DNA of 64,000 bases from the NCBI GenBank assembly GCA_964438975.1, contig CAYTMU010000016.1:9703-73702 (forward strand), read 5' to 3'. A model generated the notes under the pieces. It was not told the origin of the DNA. It was given only the letters and a program-made list of their open reading frames with translations, and searched no databases. The stretch comes from Chryseosolibacter sp964438975. GTDB lineage: Bacteria > Bacteroidota > Bacteroidia > Cytophagales > Cyclobacteriaceae. This document shows, piece after piece, positions 27,101 to 35,269 of the stretch. Both the position numbers and the translations under genes were made by a program. Numbering within the stretch: position 1 is the first letter of the stretch; every line of letters starts with the position of its first letter.

Positions 27101-29748
27101 CAGATAAGAATGCGCCGGCAAAGCTTTCACTTTACGCCGGATATGCGTACAAGGCCGAACGGAACACAGTACAGGAATTCAATGTCGGTGAAGGGCTCGT
27201 CGGACAGTGCGCATTGGAAAAAGAACGCATGTTGCTGTCGAATATACCTCATAACTATATCAAAGTGACATCTGGCCTCGGAAAGGCGAGGCCTTCGAAC
27301 GTGGTGATCCTTCCGGTACTTTTCGAAACCAACGTCAAGGCGGTCATCGAACTCGCCTCGCTGGAAACATTCAGCCAGACTCACCTCGACTTCCTTGACC
27401 AGGTGACGGAATCAATCGGAATCGTATTGAATACGATCGAAGCCAACACGCGTACGGAAAGTCTGCTCATTCAGTCACAATCGTTGGCAAGTGAGCTCAA
27501 AATCCAACAGGAAGAACTCCGCCGAACCAACGATGAGCTCCAGGACAAAGCATTGTTGCTCGTAAAACAGAAAGAAGAGGTTGAGGGAAAAAACAAAGAA
27601 GTAGAAGAAGCACGGCGATCCCTGGAAGAAAAGGCCGAACAGCTTCAACTTACATCAAAATACAAGTCCGAATTTCTTGCGAACATGTCCCATGAGCTGC
27701 GCACGCCACTCAACAGCCTTTTGATCCTCGCACAACAGCTCTACGAAAATGCAGAAGGGAACTTATCTGAAAAACAAGTGCGGTATGCCAAGACCATACA
27801 CTCTTGCGGCGATGACCTCGTACAACTGATCAACGACATCCTTGATCTCTCGAAGATCGAATCAGGGTTCATATCCACCAACATGGCACCTGTCCATCTC
27901 AGTGAGATCGCATCGTTCGTGGAGACTACCTTCCGTCCGATTTCGGAAGCTCGAAATCTGCGGTTCAGTGTCAACACTAATGAGGCGTTGCCGGCGACTA
28001 TGGAGACCGACATTCAGCGACTTAACCAGATTCTCAAGAACCTGTTATCAAACGCATTCAAATTCACAGAGAAGGGTGGCGTCAGTCTCCGCATCTTCGA
28101 AGCAAAGGGTGGATGGAAATCTACTCCGAGTCTCAACACCGCCAAACGCGTTATTGGTTTCGCCATCAGCGACACCGGTATCGGAATCCCAGACGAGAAA
28201 CAGCTGATCATATTTGAAGCGTTCCAGCAGGCCGAGGGATCGACCAGCCGGAAGTACGGCGGTACAGGTCTGGGGCTTTCGATCAGCCGAGGCCTCGCCG
28301 AGTTGCTCGGAGGTGCCATTGAACTCGAAAGTACGCCGGGTCAAGGCAGCACATTTACCCTCTACCTTCCGACCGACAGCATGACCATTTCATCGCCGAC
28401 CACACGCGATAGTATGCGTGCCATCCGTCAGTTGGAATTCGAGAGTGACCGGGAGAAGATTACCAACCTGCTATCGAACTTTCACATCACAAAGGAAGGC
28501 GGTGAAAACAAGAATCTCGAATTTGTCAGCGAACTCGTAAACGAAGCCGGTGATGATCGCAATAATATCCAGCCCTCGGACCAGGTGCTGCTGATCGTCG
28601 AAGATGATCTGTATTTTAGCCGGATAGTAATATCCCAGGCACATGAAAAAGACCTGAAAGCTGTTGTCGCGACGACTTACCTGGAGGTATTTGATTTCAT
28701 CAATCGCTTCTCCCCCATTGCGATAACGCTTGACGTCAAACTTCCCGACACCAGCGGATGGAAAGTTATTGACCTACTGCGAAACGACCTGAACTATCGC
28801 CACATTCCCATCTATGTCATTTCCGGTGAAGAGAACAGGACGCTCGCTATGAAACGCGGCGCACGCAACTTCATCCTGAAGCCGATGAGCAACGATGCGT
28901 TACATGAACTCCTGGACGATGTCAAGAATTTCACATCCCGGCAGGTCTACAACGTCCTGGTAATTGAGGATAATGAGATCGACTCATCGCAGATCGCGAA
29001 GATGCTCGCCGACGACCGGCTCGAGGTTGAGATCGCCGTTAGCGGCGGTGAAGCACTCGAAGTTCTTAGTAACAAGAGCTTTGACTGTATTGTCGTCGAC
29101 TACTCACTACCGGATATTTCCGGCATTGAGCTGATGCAAAAAATGAGAGATCTAAAAGGAGATCTGACCCCGGTGATTGTCTATTCTGCAAAGGACTTCA
29201 ATCAACGGGAACTGAGTCAGATCAACCGGATTTCCAACTCGATCATCCTGAAAGGCATCAATTCCATCGAACACTTGCTGGAAGAGGTTGTTACACATCT
29301 GCACATCCCCCACCGCGACCTTACCCAGGGTAAACAACGCGTCATTGAGAATATCCGAAACAAGGAAGATATTCTCATGGGGAAAGACGTCCTGATCGTC
29401 GATGATGACGTTCGGAATTTGTTTGCCTTGACAACGGTCTTTGAACGGTTCAATATCAACGTAATCACTGCAGAAAGTGGACAAGAAGCGATACAGATAC
29501 TCGCGGAAAATCCCCGGATTGACATGGTGCTGATGGATATCATGATGCCGGAAATGGATGGCTACGAGACAACGCAACGCATTCGGAGGGAACACAAGAA
29601 TAACACGCTTCCGATTATTGCCGTTACAGCCAAAGCGATGAAGGGAGATCGGCAAAAATGCATCGAGGCCGGCGCATCCGACTACATTACAAAACCTGTG
29701 AAGGTCGATCAGTTGCTTTCATTAATGAGATTGTGGTTCTTTAAATAG
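24148..29748 (+). CDS. Giant soluble hybrid histidine kinase: HAMP-type repeat array - GAF - kinase - three receivers
   Basis: 1866 residues with no signal peptide or membrane span, so cytoplasmic. Order: Ser/Lys-rich tail (1-50); about nine tandem ~92-residue units (about 54-935), eight strongly conserved (VAKGDLSKKI, LKNTINTMVDQL, EVTRVAREVG, LGGQA, GTWKDLTDSVN) and one degenerate at the N-terminus, each unit equivalent to about two HAMP modules; GAF (about 965-1110); coiled coil; HisKA with H1182 in NMSHELRTP; HATPase (DTGIGIP, GGTGLGLS); receivers with Asp1529, Asp1651 and Asp1797. The architecture resembles fungal group III (Nik1/Os-1) osmosensing kinases and their bacterial relatives. 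A receiver-kinase begins 4 bp after its stop. Signal unknown; osmotic or intracellular cues are plausible. Confidence 0.95.
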   Translation: MRKKTSHSSSASRKEKNSAVDEQDITVLTHETSAKLAHTGRDNDNHVNSDAGHRRLLRVLTEIRNGNFSVRMPFDQIGLNGKICDTLNEIIELNERMIQEFTKAGQIIGKQGRLNRRIEVANARGSWHHGVESLNNLISDLVHPTIEIAGVISSVAKGNLSHSMPEEIGGHTLQGEFAQIAHEVNDMVKQLNLFSMEVTRVAREVGSEGKLGGQARVKGVAGVWKDLTDSVNQMGSNLTAQVRNIAEVTTAVAKGDLSKKITVDVKGEILELKNTINTMVDQLNSFSSEVTRVALEVGTEGKLGGQAQVKGVAGTWKDLTDSVNQMASNLTGQVRNIAEVTTAVAKGDLSKKITVDVKGEILELKNTINTMVDQLNSFSSEVTRVAREVGSEGKLGGQADVPGVGGTWKDLTDSVNKMAGNLTSQVRNIAEVTTAVANGDLSRKITVNVKGEILELKNTINTMVDQLNSFGSEVTRVAREVGSEGQLGGQADVPGVAGTWKDLTDSVNKMASNLTSQVRNIAEVTTAVANGDLSRKITVDVQGEILELKNTINTMVDQLRGFASEVTRVAREVGTDGKLGGQASVPGVAGTWKDLTDSVNQMAGNLTAQVRNIADVAIAVANGDLSKKITVDVRGEILQLKETLNTMVDQLRAFASEVTRVAREVGTDGKLGGQAFVPGVAGTWKDLTDSVNKMTGNLTDQVRNIAQVTKAVASGDLSKTVAIDVKGEILELKNTINTMVEQLNSFAFEVTRVAREVGTEGKLGGQAEVKGVGGTWKDLTDSVNMMATNLTSQVRGIAKVVTSVATGDLRQKLSINAKGEVAQLTETINEMIDTLAVFADQVTTVAREVGVEGRLGGQAHVPGASGIWKNLTENVNQLAQNLTTQVRSISEVASAVTKGDLTRTIRVEAKGEVEALKDTINQMIANLRATTLRNQETDWLKSNLAKFTQMLQGQKDINAVTMRILSELAQVVNGHYGAFYILRQPDKNAPAKLSLYAGYAYKAERNTVQEFNVGEGLVGQCALEKERMLLSNIPHNYIKVTSGLGKARPSNVVILPVLFETNVKAVIELASLETFSQTHLDFLDQVTESIGIVLNTIEANTRTESLLIQSQSLASELKIQQEELRRTNDELQDKALLLVKQKEEVEGKNKEVEEARRSLEEKAEQLQLTSKYKSEFLANMSHELRTPLNSLLILAQQLYENAEGNLSEKQVRYAKTIHSCGDDLVQLINDILDLSKIESGFISTNMAPVHLSEIASFVETTFRPISEARNLRFSVNTNEALPATMETDIQRLNQILKNLLSNAFKFTEKGGVSLRIFEAKGGWKSTPSLNTAKRVIGFAISDTGIGIPDEKQLIIFEAFQQAEGSTSRKYGGTGLGLSISRGLAELLGGAIELESTPGQGSTFTLYLPTDSMTISSPTTRDSMRAIRQLEFESDREKITNLLSNFHITKEGGENKNLEFVSELVNEAGDDRNNIQPSDQVLLIVEDDLYFSRIVISQAHEKDLKAVVATTYLEVFDFINRFSPIAITLDVKLPDTSGWKVIDLLRNDLNYRHIPIYVISGEENRTLAMKRGARNFILKPMSNDALHELLDDVKNFTSRQVYNVLVIEDNEIDSSQIAKMLADDRLEVEIAVSGGEALEVLSNKSFDCIVVDYSLPDISGIELMQKMRDLKGDLTPVIVYSAKDFNQRELSQINRISNSIILKGINSIEHLLEEVVTHLHIPHRDLTQGKQRVIENIRNKEDILMGKDVLIVDDDVRNLFALTTVFERFNINVITAESGQEAIQILAENPRIDMVLMDIMMPEMDGYETTQRIRREHKNNTLPIIAVTAKAMKGDRQKCIEAGASDYITKPVKVDQLLSLMRLWFFK
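24310..26950 (+). repeat. Tandem 276-bp coding repeats (HAMP array)
   Basis: The LGGQA motif recurs eight times at about 276-bp steps, from about 24780 to 26715, matching the 92-residue protein unit. Two neighbouring units share about 49 identical residues, while their DNA differs at many third positions. The units are therefore kept alike by protein selection or old gene conversion, not recent duplication. The last units (from about 26520) diverge more (ATGDLRQKL, VEGRLGGQA). Confidence 0.85.
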
Positions 29749-29752
29749 TTCA

Positions 29753-30994
29753 ATGCATCCCAAGATTCTATTAGTTGACGACAGGGAGGACAATTTGCTG
29801 GCGATCGAGACGATTTTCGAACCAGATGCCTATCGTTTTGTCAAGGCTAAGTCCGGTCGGGACGCGCTGAAGATCCTGTTGCATGAATTCGATTTTGCCC
29901 TCATCCTCATGGATGTAAAAATGCCAAATCTAAACGGTTTCGAAACGGCATCTCTGATCTACGCGCGGGAAAAGCTCAAGCACATCCCGATCATATTTAT
30001 TACGGCAAACAATTTCGGCGACGAGAATCTCTATCGAGGATACCAGGCAGGTGCGATCGATTACATTTATAAGCCAATCAAGCCCGAAGTTCTTCGCGCC
30101 AAGGTTTCGGTACTAATCGATCTATATCGGAAGAACCGTCAGCTACTGGCCCAGGAACAACGATTGGTCACCATCAACAAAAGCCTGGAGATGGAAATCA
30201 AAGAGCGGAAGGCCAGTGAAGAAAAGGTGAAGCATCTGAATCGGCAACTGCTTGAGAACATCGCGAGCCTTGAACAAGCCAACAAAGAACTGGATCGGTT
30301 TGCCTTTATGGCTTCTCATGACCTCCAGGAACCTCTTCGCAAGATCCGGATGTTCAGTGACCGACTTGGCACGAAGCACGGCCATACGCTGGATGAAGAC
30401 GGGCGGACAAACATTCACCGGATCCATAAGGCGGCCGAACGGATGCAGAATCTCATCACCGACATCCTGACCTTTTCGAAGATATCGATCGATAGTGATT
30501 CATTCGTGTATACCGATATCAACGTTCTGGTTGACGAGGTGGTCTCGGATCTTGACGAAATGATCAAGGAAAAGAATGGCCGGGTATTAGTTGACAAACT
30601 CCCTTTCCTCATTGTCAATCCTAGTCTGATAAAACCGTTGTTCCACAATCTCATCGAGAACGCCCTCAAATACTCAAAGCAGAACACGCTTCCAGTGGTG
30701 AGGATAACTTCCGAGATCAACGCACAACTCAACGGAACTACACGACACGAAAACAGTCCAAAGTATTGCCGCATATTTATCGAAGACAATGGCATTGGAT
30801 TCGACCAGAAATACGCAGAAGAGATATTCGGAATGTTCAAACGTCTCCACCACAGTTCCGAATTCCATGGAACGGGAATTGGTTTGGCGTTGTGCAAGAA
30901 GATCGTCGAACAACACGATGGATACATCTCCGCGCGAGGAAAAGTCAACAAAGGATCTACCTTTATCGTCTCCCTTCCGCTGCGGACCAACTAG
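29753..30994 (+). CDS. Receiver - histidine kinase (soluble)
   Basis: A 413-residue protein with an N-terminal receiver (Asp54 in LILMDVKMP; switch Thr in IFITANN; Lys in YIYKPIKP), a coiled coil (about 125-175) and a kinase with His189 in MASHDLQEPLRK, a HisKA subtype seen in phytochrome-like kinases, and HATPase (EDNGIGF, HGTGIGLAL). No membrane span. It starts 4 bp after the giant kinase stop, so translation is probably coupled. The simplest model is a phosphorelay in which the giant kinase loads this receiver, which then gates the attached kinase (inference). Confidence 0.93.
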   Translation: MHPKILLVDDREDNLLAIETIFEPDAYRFVKAKSGRDALKILLHEFDFALILMDVKMPNLNGFETASLIYAREKLKHIPIIFITANNFGDENLYRGYQAGAIDYIYKPIKPEVLRAKVSVLIDLYRKNRQLLAQEQRLVTINKSLEMEIKERKASEEKVKHLNRQLLENIASLEQANKELDRFAFMASHDLQEPLRKIRMFSDRLGTKHGHTLDEDGRTNIHRIHKAAERMQNLITDILTFSKISIDSDSFVYTDINVLVDEVVSDLDEMIKEKNGRVLVDKLPFLIVNPSLIKPLFHNLIENALKYSKQNTLPVVRITSEINAQLNGTTRHENSPKYCRIFIEDNGIGFDQKYAEEIFGMFKRLHHSSEFHGTGIGLALCKKIVEQHDGYISARGKVNKGSTFIVSLPLRTN

Positions 30995-31051
30995 CGCCCG
31001 CGGAATGTAGCATTATTGCCACGGTGGCACTATCTTTTAGATGACCTGGTA

Positions 31052-32716
31052 ATGGCAATGCGAATCAAAAAGCGGTATATCTCATTTATCATCATTGCTG
31101 TGGTGATCGTTGGTGCCCTCATCTGGGCCCGGATTCGCGTCTTCGACTATATGGGTGGGGAACTGAAAGACCGCATCCAGTCCGCCAATTTCAACGGATT
31201 TCAGGTGCGTTATGATACAATGCGTGTCTACTGGTTTGAAAAGGCCATTGAGATTGACAACCTGGAAGTGAGCAGAGGTGAGAGCGACACGTCATGTCTC
31301 CACCCCGAACGCATTGCCATCGCGAAGATGCGCGCTGAAGGGATCGGACTAACCCGCCTGATTTTCAACAAGACCCTTTCGGTAGAGGCCTTCCACTTCG
31401 ACCATTTGAAAGCCATCATCCGCGAACAGTCTCTGTTGGAGCCCGATTCTCCTGCTGGCGACAACAACAAATTCAAACTCCTCGCAGACGTGGTGAACGT
31501 ACGGCATATTGAGATGCTCTATACCGACAGCGCGAGTTGCGATACAATCAATTCTATGAAAACTCACCTCTCCATCACCGGGTTAAACCTAGACCTGTCG
31601 GCGGAGAAGCCCTTTCAAGACCTATTTGCAAGCATCAGACTCGACAGCGTAGAGGTGAAAGCTCCTAGGGAATTCTACACCTTCCGCGCCCGGCAGGCGA
31701 CTTGGGATACGACGGAGAAATCTTTTCGCCTTGATTCCATCGATGTCATTCCGGCATATGGCAGGCTGGAATTCGGAAGGAAACGCGGCTACGAGGTGGA
31801 TCGTTTCGAGTGTACCGTTCCGTCGCTGGTCGCCAGCGGTATATCCGCTGCGGTGCGGGATTCGCTGGACCTGAGGATAGCACGTATTGACATACAATTC
31901 CGGATCAAGATATTCCGCGATAAGCGATACCCGTTTATCACCCGGGAAAAACTTCTGCCGATGACGCTGATCCAGCGCCTTCCATTCCGCCTGACGATCG
32001 ATTCTGTCGCCGTGTCGGATAGCTTTGTCCAATATGAGGAGTTTGCCGCGGAGACTTCCGAACCTGGTGGAATCTTCTTCGCTAACCTGAACGCTGTTCT
32101 CGGGAATGTTTCAAACACAGCGGGTGATGCGACCCTTCAGGCGCATGCCAAATTGTTCGGGCAAGGAGACATCGACGTTTACGTAACGTTTCCCGGGAAT
32201 CCGGCTCAGCGCTCCTCGCTCAAGGGATCTGTCCGCAACTTTCACCTTCCCAAGTTAAATGCCATCCTTACGCCGTCCACGCAGTTGGCCGTGGAAACGG
32301 GTGAAATGAATGCCCTCCTGTTTGCGTTCACCTTTAACGAATTCCGCTCCGATGGAGAACTCGAATTGAACTACGAGAACCTGAAGCTCGCCAGCTTCAA
32401 GAACTCGGAGAAAAACGAAGAACCCGAAGTGAATACCTTCAAAACGTTTATGATCAACACATTCGTGTTCAGAAAAAACATGACCAAAGATCTTCCTGCG
32501 GAAAAGCGTCAGGGAACGATTGATTTCGAACGCGACCGGGCCAGGTCTATCTTTAACTTGTGGACAAAATCGCTGGTATCTGGTATAAAGTCGGCATACA
32601 ACCTGGATACGACAGCCAAGAATGAGAAAACAGAGCTACGGAAAGATGAGCAGTCGTCACGACGGGAGGCAAGACGACAAAAACGCCTGGCGCGAAAAAA
32701 GGATAAAAGCAGTTAG
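31052..32716 (+). CDS. Membrane-anchored AsmA/DUF748-like protein of unknown function
   Basis: 554 residues from the ATG at 31052. I reject the start at 31016 because it adds a polar tail before the anchor. A basic N-terminus (MAMRIKKRY) and one membrane span (about 8-26, ISFIIIAVVIVGALIW) are followed by a long beta-rich periplasmic part with alternating hydrophobic residues, and a very basic C-terminus (KKRLARKKDKSS type). This resembles AsmA/DUF748-like proteins implicated in lipid transport between membranes, but no diagnostic motif is visible. It starts 57 bp after the receiver-kinase on the same strand, so it may be co-expressed with the giant kinase pair. Confidence 0.65.
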   Translation: MAMRIKKRYISFIIIAVVIVGALIWARIRVFDYMGGELKDRIQSANFNGFQVRYDTMRVYWFEKAIEIDNLEVSRGESDTSCLHPERIAIAKMRAEGIGLTRLIFNKTLSVEAFHFDHLKAIIREQSLLEPDSPAGDNNKFKLLADVVNVRHIEMLYTDSASCDTINSMKTHLSITGLNLDLSAEKPFQDLFASIRLDSVEVKAPREFYTFRARQATWDTTEKSFRLDSIDVIPAYGRLEFGRKRGYEVDRFECTVPSLVASGISAAVRDSLDLRIARIDIQFRIKIFRDKRYPFITREKLLPMTLIQRLPFRLTIDSVAVSDSFVQYEEFAAETSEPGGIFFANLNAVLGNVSNTAGDATLQAHAKLFGQGDIDVYVTFPGNPAQRSSLKGSVRNFHLPKLNAILTPSTQLAVETGEMNALLFAFTFNEFRSDGELELNYENLKLASFKNSEKNEEPEVNTFKTFMINTFVFRKNMTKDLPAEKRQGTIDFERDRARSIFNLWTKSLVSGIKSAYNLDTTAKNEKTELRKDEQSSRREARRQKRLARKKDKSS

Positions 32717-32736
32717 TATCTGGGAGCGCCCGCCTG

Positions 32737-33084
32737 TCAGATGTAATCCTTGAGTGTTCCGAGTCTCAGCGGTTTCTCGAGAATACTGACTTCGGAGTTG
32801 CTCCTTTCGCCAAGGTCCGGAGGCAGGTAATTGTACGCGCTGATCAGATTGATCTTACACGTCGGGTATTCATCCAGAAGAAACGACATCTTCTCCCACC
32901 CCAGCCCATCGGGTAAATTATTGTCGATAAATACCACATCTGGTGAAACTTCCCGGATCAGACTCATTCCGGAGGAGAGCGTGTTAGCAAGATATACTTC
33001 GTGATTCATTTCGCGGAAATAGGCCTGCATCAACTGGCAGAGATCCTCTTCATCGTCGATTATCACAATCTTTTTACTGAACAT
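32737..33084 (-). CDS. Receiver-only response regulator (short)
   Basis: 115 residues forming one receiver: acidic pair in IIDDEEDL, phosphorylation Asp in VFIDNNLPDG, switch Ser in LISAYN, and Lys in LEKPLR. No output domain. It converges on the AsmA-like gene (20 bp between stops) and is divergent from the YtxH gene. It could take phosphate from any of the soluble kinases nearby. Confidence 0.9.
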   Translation of the reverse strand: MFSKKIVIIDDEEDLCQLMQAYFREMNHEVYLANTLSSGMSLIREVSPDVVFIDNNLPDGLGWEKMSFLLDEYPTCKINLISAYNYLPPDLGERSNSEVSILEKPLRLGTLKDYI

Positions 33085-33246
33085 CGTGTGAAATTATCAC
33101 TTATACGATAAACGGGCAACTACTTATTGCTTCAATCACGTTTCGTGGTACTATTTGTACGTAGAATTACATCCACATCAGCAAAAGGCTGCATCGGGGA
33201 ACAGTTTTTTTGTACTCTCCAGTGGAATAACATAAAACCACGTACT

Positions 33247-33513
33247 ATGAACTCAACAAGCAAGACAATCCTGGCTGTCATGGGTGCTGCTGCAGTCGGC
33301 GCAATAATCGGCATGCTGGTGGCGCCTGAAAAAGGCAGCGAACTGCGCAAGAAGATCACCGACGCAACGGGCGACTGGACTCACCAGCTGAGCGACCTGC
33401 TGGAACAAGGCAAAGAACAGTTGAATACACTGAAAGACAAAGTCTCTTCAGAAACCTCCAAACGGATGACGGAGGCTGAAAGCCGCGTTAACAACATCAA
33501 GGAGAAAGTATAA
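33247..33513 (+). CDS. YtxH-domain general-stress-type protein
   Basis: 88 residues from the ATG at 33247; an open frame extends 40 codons upstream but without conserved features. A glycine/alanine-rich hydrophobic segment (VMGAAAVGAIIGMLVAPEKGSELRKK, residues about 11-36 quoted in part: the APxxG-x-LR signature) is followed by an amphipathic coiled coil (DLLEQGKEQLNTLKDKV). This is the YtxH pattern, a family linked to general stress in Bacillus; the molecular role is unknown. An intrinsic terminator follows 15 bp after the stop. Confidence 0.85.
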   Translation: MNSTSKTILAVMGAAAVGAIIGMLVAPEKGSELRKKITDATGDWTHQLSDLLEQGKEQLNTLKDKVSSETSKRMTEAESRVNNIKEKV

Positions 33514-33527
33514 GGACCCTGAAAATC

Positions 33528-33567
33528 AAAGCCCGGCTGACGTATTCCTGACGTTTCGCCGGGCTTT
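33528..33567 (+). terminator. Hairpin terminator after ytxH-like gene
   Basis: Perfect 10-bp arms AAAGCCCGGC (33528-33537) and GCCGGGCTTT (33558-33567) around a 20-nt loop that itself contains TGACGT twice. Ends in TTT only. Likely terminator, possibly bidirectional. Confidence 0.7.
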
Positions 33568-33582
33568 AGAATACGTAGCTGA

Positions 33583-33825
33583 ATGAAACCAGACCCACCA
33601 AAGAAACGATCTGAGCGGCACCTTCCTGCATCGTCCGAAGACGTCGATGGGAAACGCGAACAACCTGCGGGTGCCGAACGGACGGACGACGATGCCGGCG
33701 CGGAAAGTCAGGCATCGTCACGAGCGCATGAATCGCAGGCTGGTGAACAAGCCATTACCAACCAGGATCAACAGGAGAAAGTCACGAACGCTCCGGACGA
33801 TGACGGCCCCGTAGCCGAAAAATAA
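33583..33825 (+). CDS. Small disordered hydrophilic protein
   Basis: 80 residues starting MKPDPPKKRSERHLP, almost wholly charged or polar (Glu, Asp, Gln, Ser, Ala, Lys) with no hydrophobic core, so probably disordered, in the manner of stress-linked hydrophilic proteins. I recognise no family. It lies 16 bp after the terminator hairpin and its stop is only 3 bp from the stop of the convergent kinase. It may instead be a non-functional open frame. Confidence 0.5.
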   Translation: MKPDPPKKRSERHLPASSEDVDGKREQPAGAERTDDDAGAESQASSRAHESQAGEQAITNQDQQEKVTNAPDDDGPVAEK

Positions 33826-33828
33826 TGG

Positions 33829-35268
33829 CTATGCCTGGTTGAAACTGATGATGAATGACGTGCCCACGCGGACGTTCGATTTGACTTCGATCGCGGCATT
33901 GTGAGCCTGAAGAATATTTAGTGCAGATGCCAGACCAAGTCCGATCCCATTGCGTTTCGAGGTGAAATACGGTTCGAATAACTTCGAAATATTTTCCTGT
34001 GGGATTCCACAGCCATTGTCGTTGATCTCGAGACTAAAATACTCATCGGTAGGCACAACCGCAATCACAAGTTCTCCATTTAAATCCTCAATAGCCTCGA
34101 TCGCGTTAATAATGATATTAAGTAACGCAATCTTGAGTTTCTCCTTGTCAGCACGCACATAGCACGGCGAGTCCGGATAATTCACCTTCAATTTGATCTG
34201 TTTCAGCGTAAGTCTGTCTAATGCGATGTTGATCGTTTCGTCGACGGTGGTCTGTAACACAATACGATCAAAAACCATTTCAGTCGGCTTGGACGATGTC
34301 AGCAATTCTGTGATGAGATCGTTGATGCGTTTCCCGTTCCGGTCTATGATATCGATATAAACCCTTTCCTCCTCGCTTGTTAATGTATTCAACTGCTCAA
34401 GCGACATGTGGATGTTGCTTAATGGATTTCGGACCTCGTGTGCGAGCGTCCGCACAAGACGCCCCGTAGCAGCAAGCTTTTCAGCAAGTAGTGTCGCCCG
34501 TTCTGTTTTCTTCTGGATGGTGATATCGTGCAGAATGCCCTGGACGTAGCGGTTATTGTTGCTATCGAGCTCGATGGACAGGTAAAGGATGCAATTCCTG
34601 CGTTTCCCTTTGGAGTGCATCAACTCCACCTCCAGGTCGTTCACAACACCCGTCATCGCCAAACGATTCCGCACGGTAGTCCGGACACTCTCATTCTCAA
34701 TAAAATGATACAGCGCATGTCGGATCAATTGGTTTCGCTCCACTCCCACGAGGGTGACCATTGCAGCGTTCACGTCCTTAAAGACAAGCGAAAGATCAGT
34801 GATGAATACGGCTTCCCTCGACTTCTCGAAGATACTGCGGTACTTTCGCTCGTTTGCCCGCAATGCCTTTGTAGAGGCGGCTCTTTCCAGAGAATAGCGA
34901 ATACATCGTTCCAGTTTCTCCGATGTCAGCTCTGACTTAACGAGATAATCAACGGCGCCCATTCGCATGGCCTGTTGGTCAATGACCGAATTGCCTTTCC
35001 CCGTCAACAGAATAATCGGCTCCTCACAATTCATTTTCATCGCTTCCGAGAGCAAGTCGATGCCAGTCTTCGCGCCCAGGCGATAGTCGACGAAATATAG
35101 GTGGAAGGCCTTGGAGGCAATGTGCTCGAGGGCCGACTTGTAATTATAACACCACTGAATATCAAAGGTGCGATCCTCAATAGTGTTGATAAAACCACTT
35201 GTCAGGATAAAATCATCTTCGTCATCATCGATGATCAGGATACGTACGGGCTGAGACGAAGTCATCAT
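33829..35268 (-). CDS. Receiver - PAS - histidine kinase (NtrB-like, soluble)
   Basis: 479 residues: receiver (IIDDDEDDF; Asp61 in FVDYRL; Lys in YLVKSEL), PAS (about 140-255; SIFEKSREAVFIT), HisKA with His277 in LAHEVRNPLSN, and HATPase (INDNGCGIP, GIGLGLASA). The HEVRNPL phospho-box is of the kind found in NtrB-type kinases that feed sigma54 activators. No membrane span. Last gene of the apparent rpoN - activator - kinase - kinase run, 1 bp after the PAS kinase stop. A natural partner for the activator at 36520-37998 (inference). Confidence 0.92.
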   Translation of the reverse strand: MMTSSQPVRILIIDDDEDDFILTSGFINTIEDRTFDIQWCYNYKSALEHIASKAFHLYFVDYRLGAKTGIDLLSEAMKMNCEEPIILLTGKGNSVIDQQAMRMGAVDYLVKSELTSEKLERCIRYSLERAASTKALRANERKYRSIFEKSREAVFITDLSLVFKDVNAAMVTLVGVERNQLIRHALYHFIENESVRTTVRNRLAMTGVVNDLEVELMHSKGKRRNCILYLSIELDSNNNRYVQGILHDITIQKKTERATLLAEKLAATGRLVRTLAHEVRNPLSNIHMSLEQLNTLTSEEERVYIDIIDRNGKRINDLITELLTSSKPTEMVFDRIVLQTTVDETINIALDRLTLKQIKLKVNYPDSPCYVRADKEKLKIALLNIIINAIEAIEDLNGELVIAVVPTDEYFSLEINDNGCGIPQENISKLFEPYFTSKRNGIGLGLASALNILQAHNAAIEVKSNVRVGTSFIISFNQA

Positions 35269-35269
35269 T

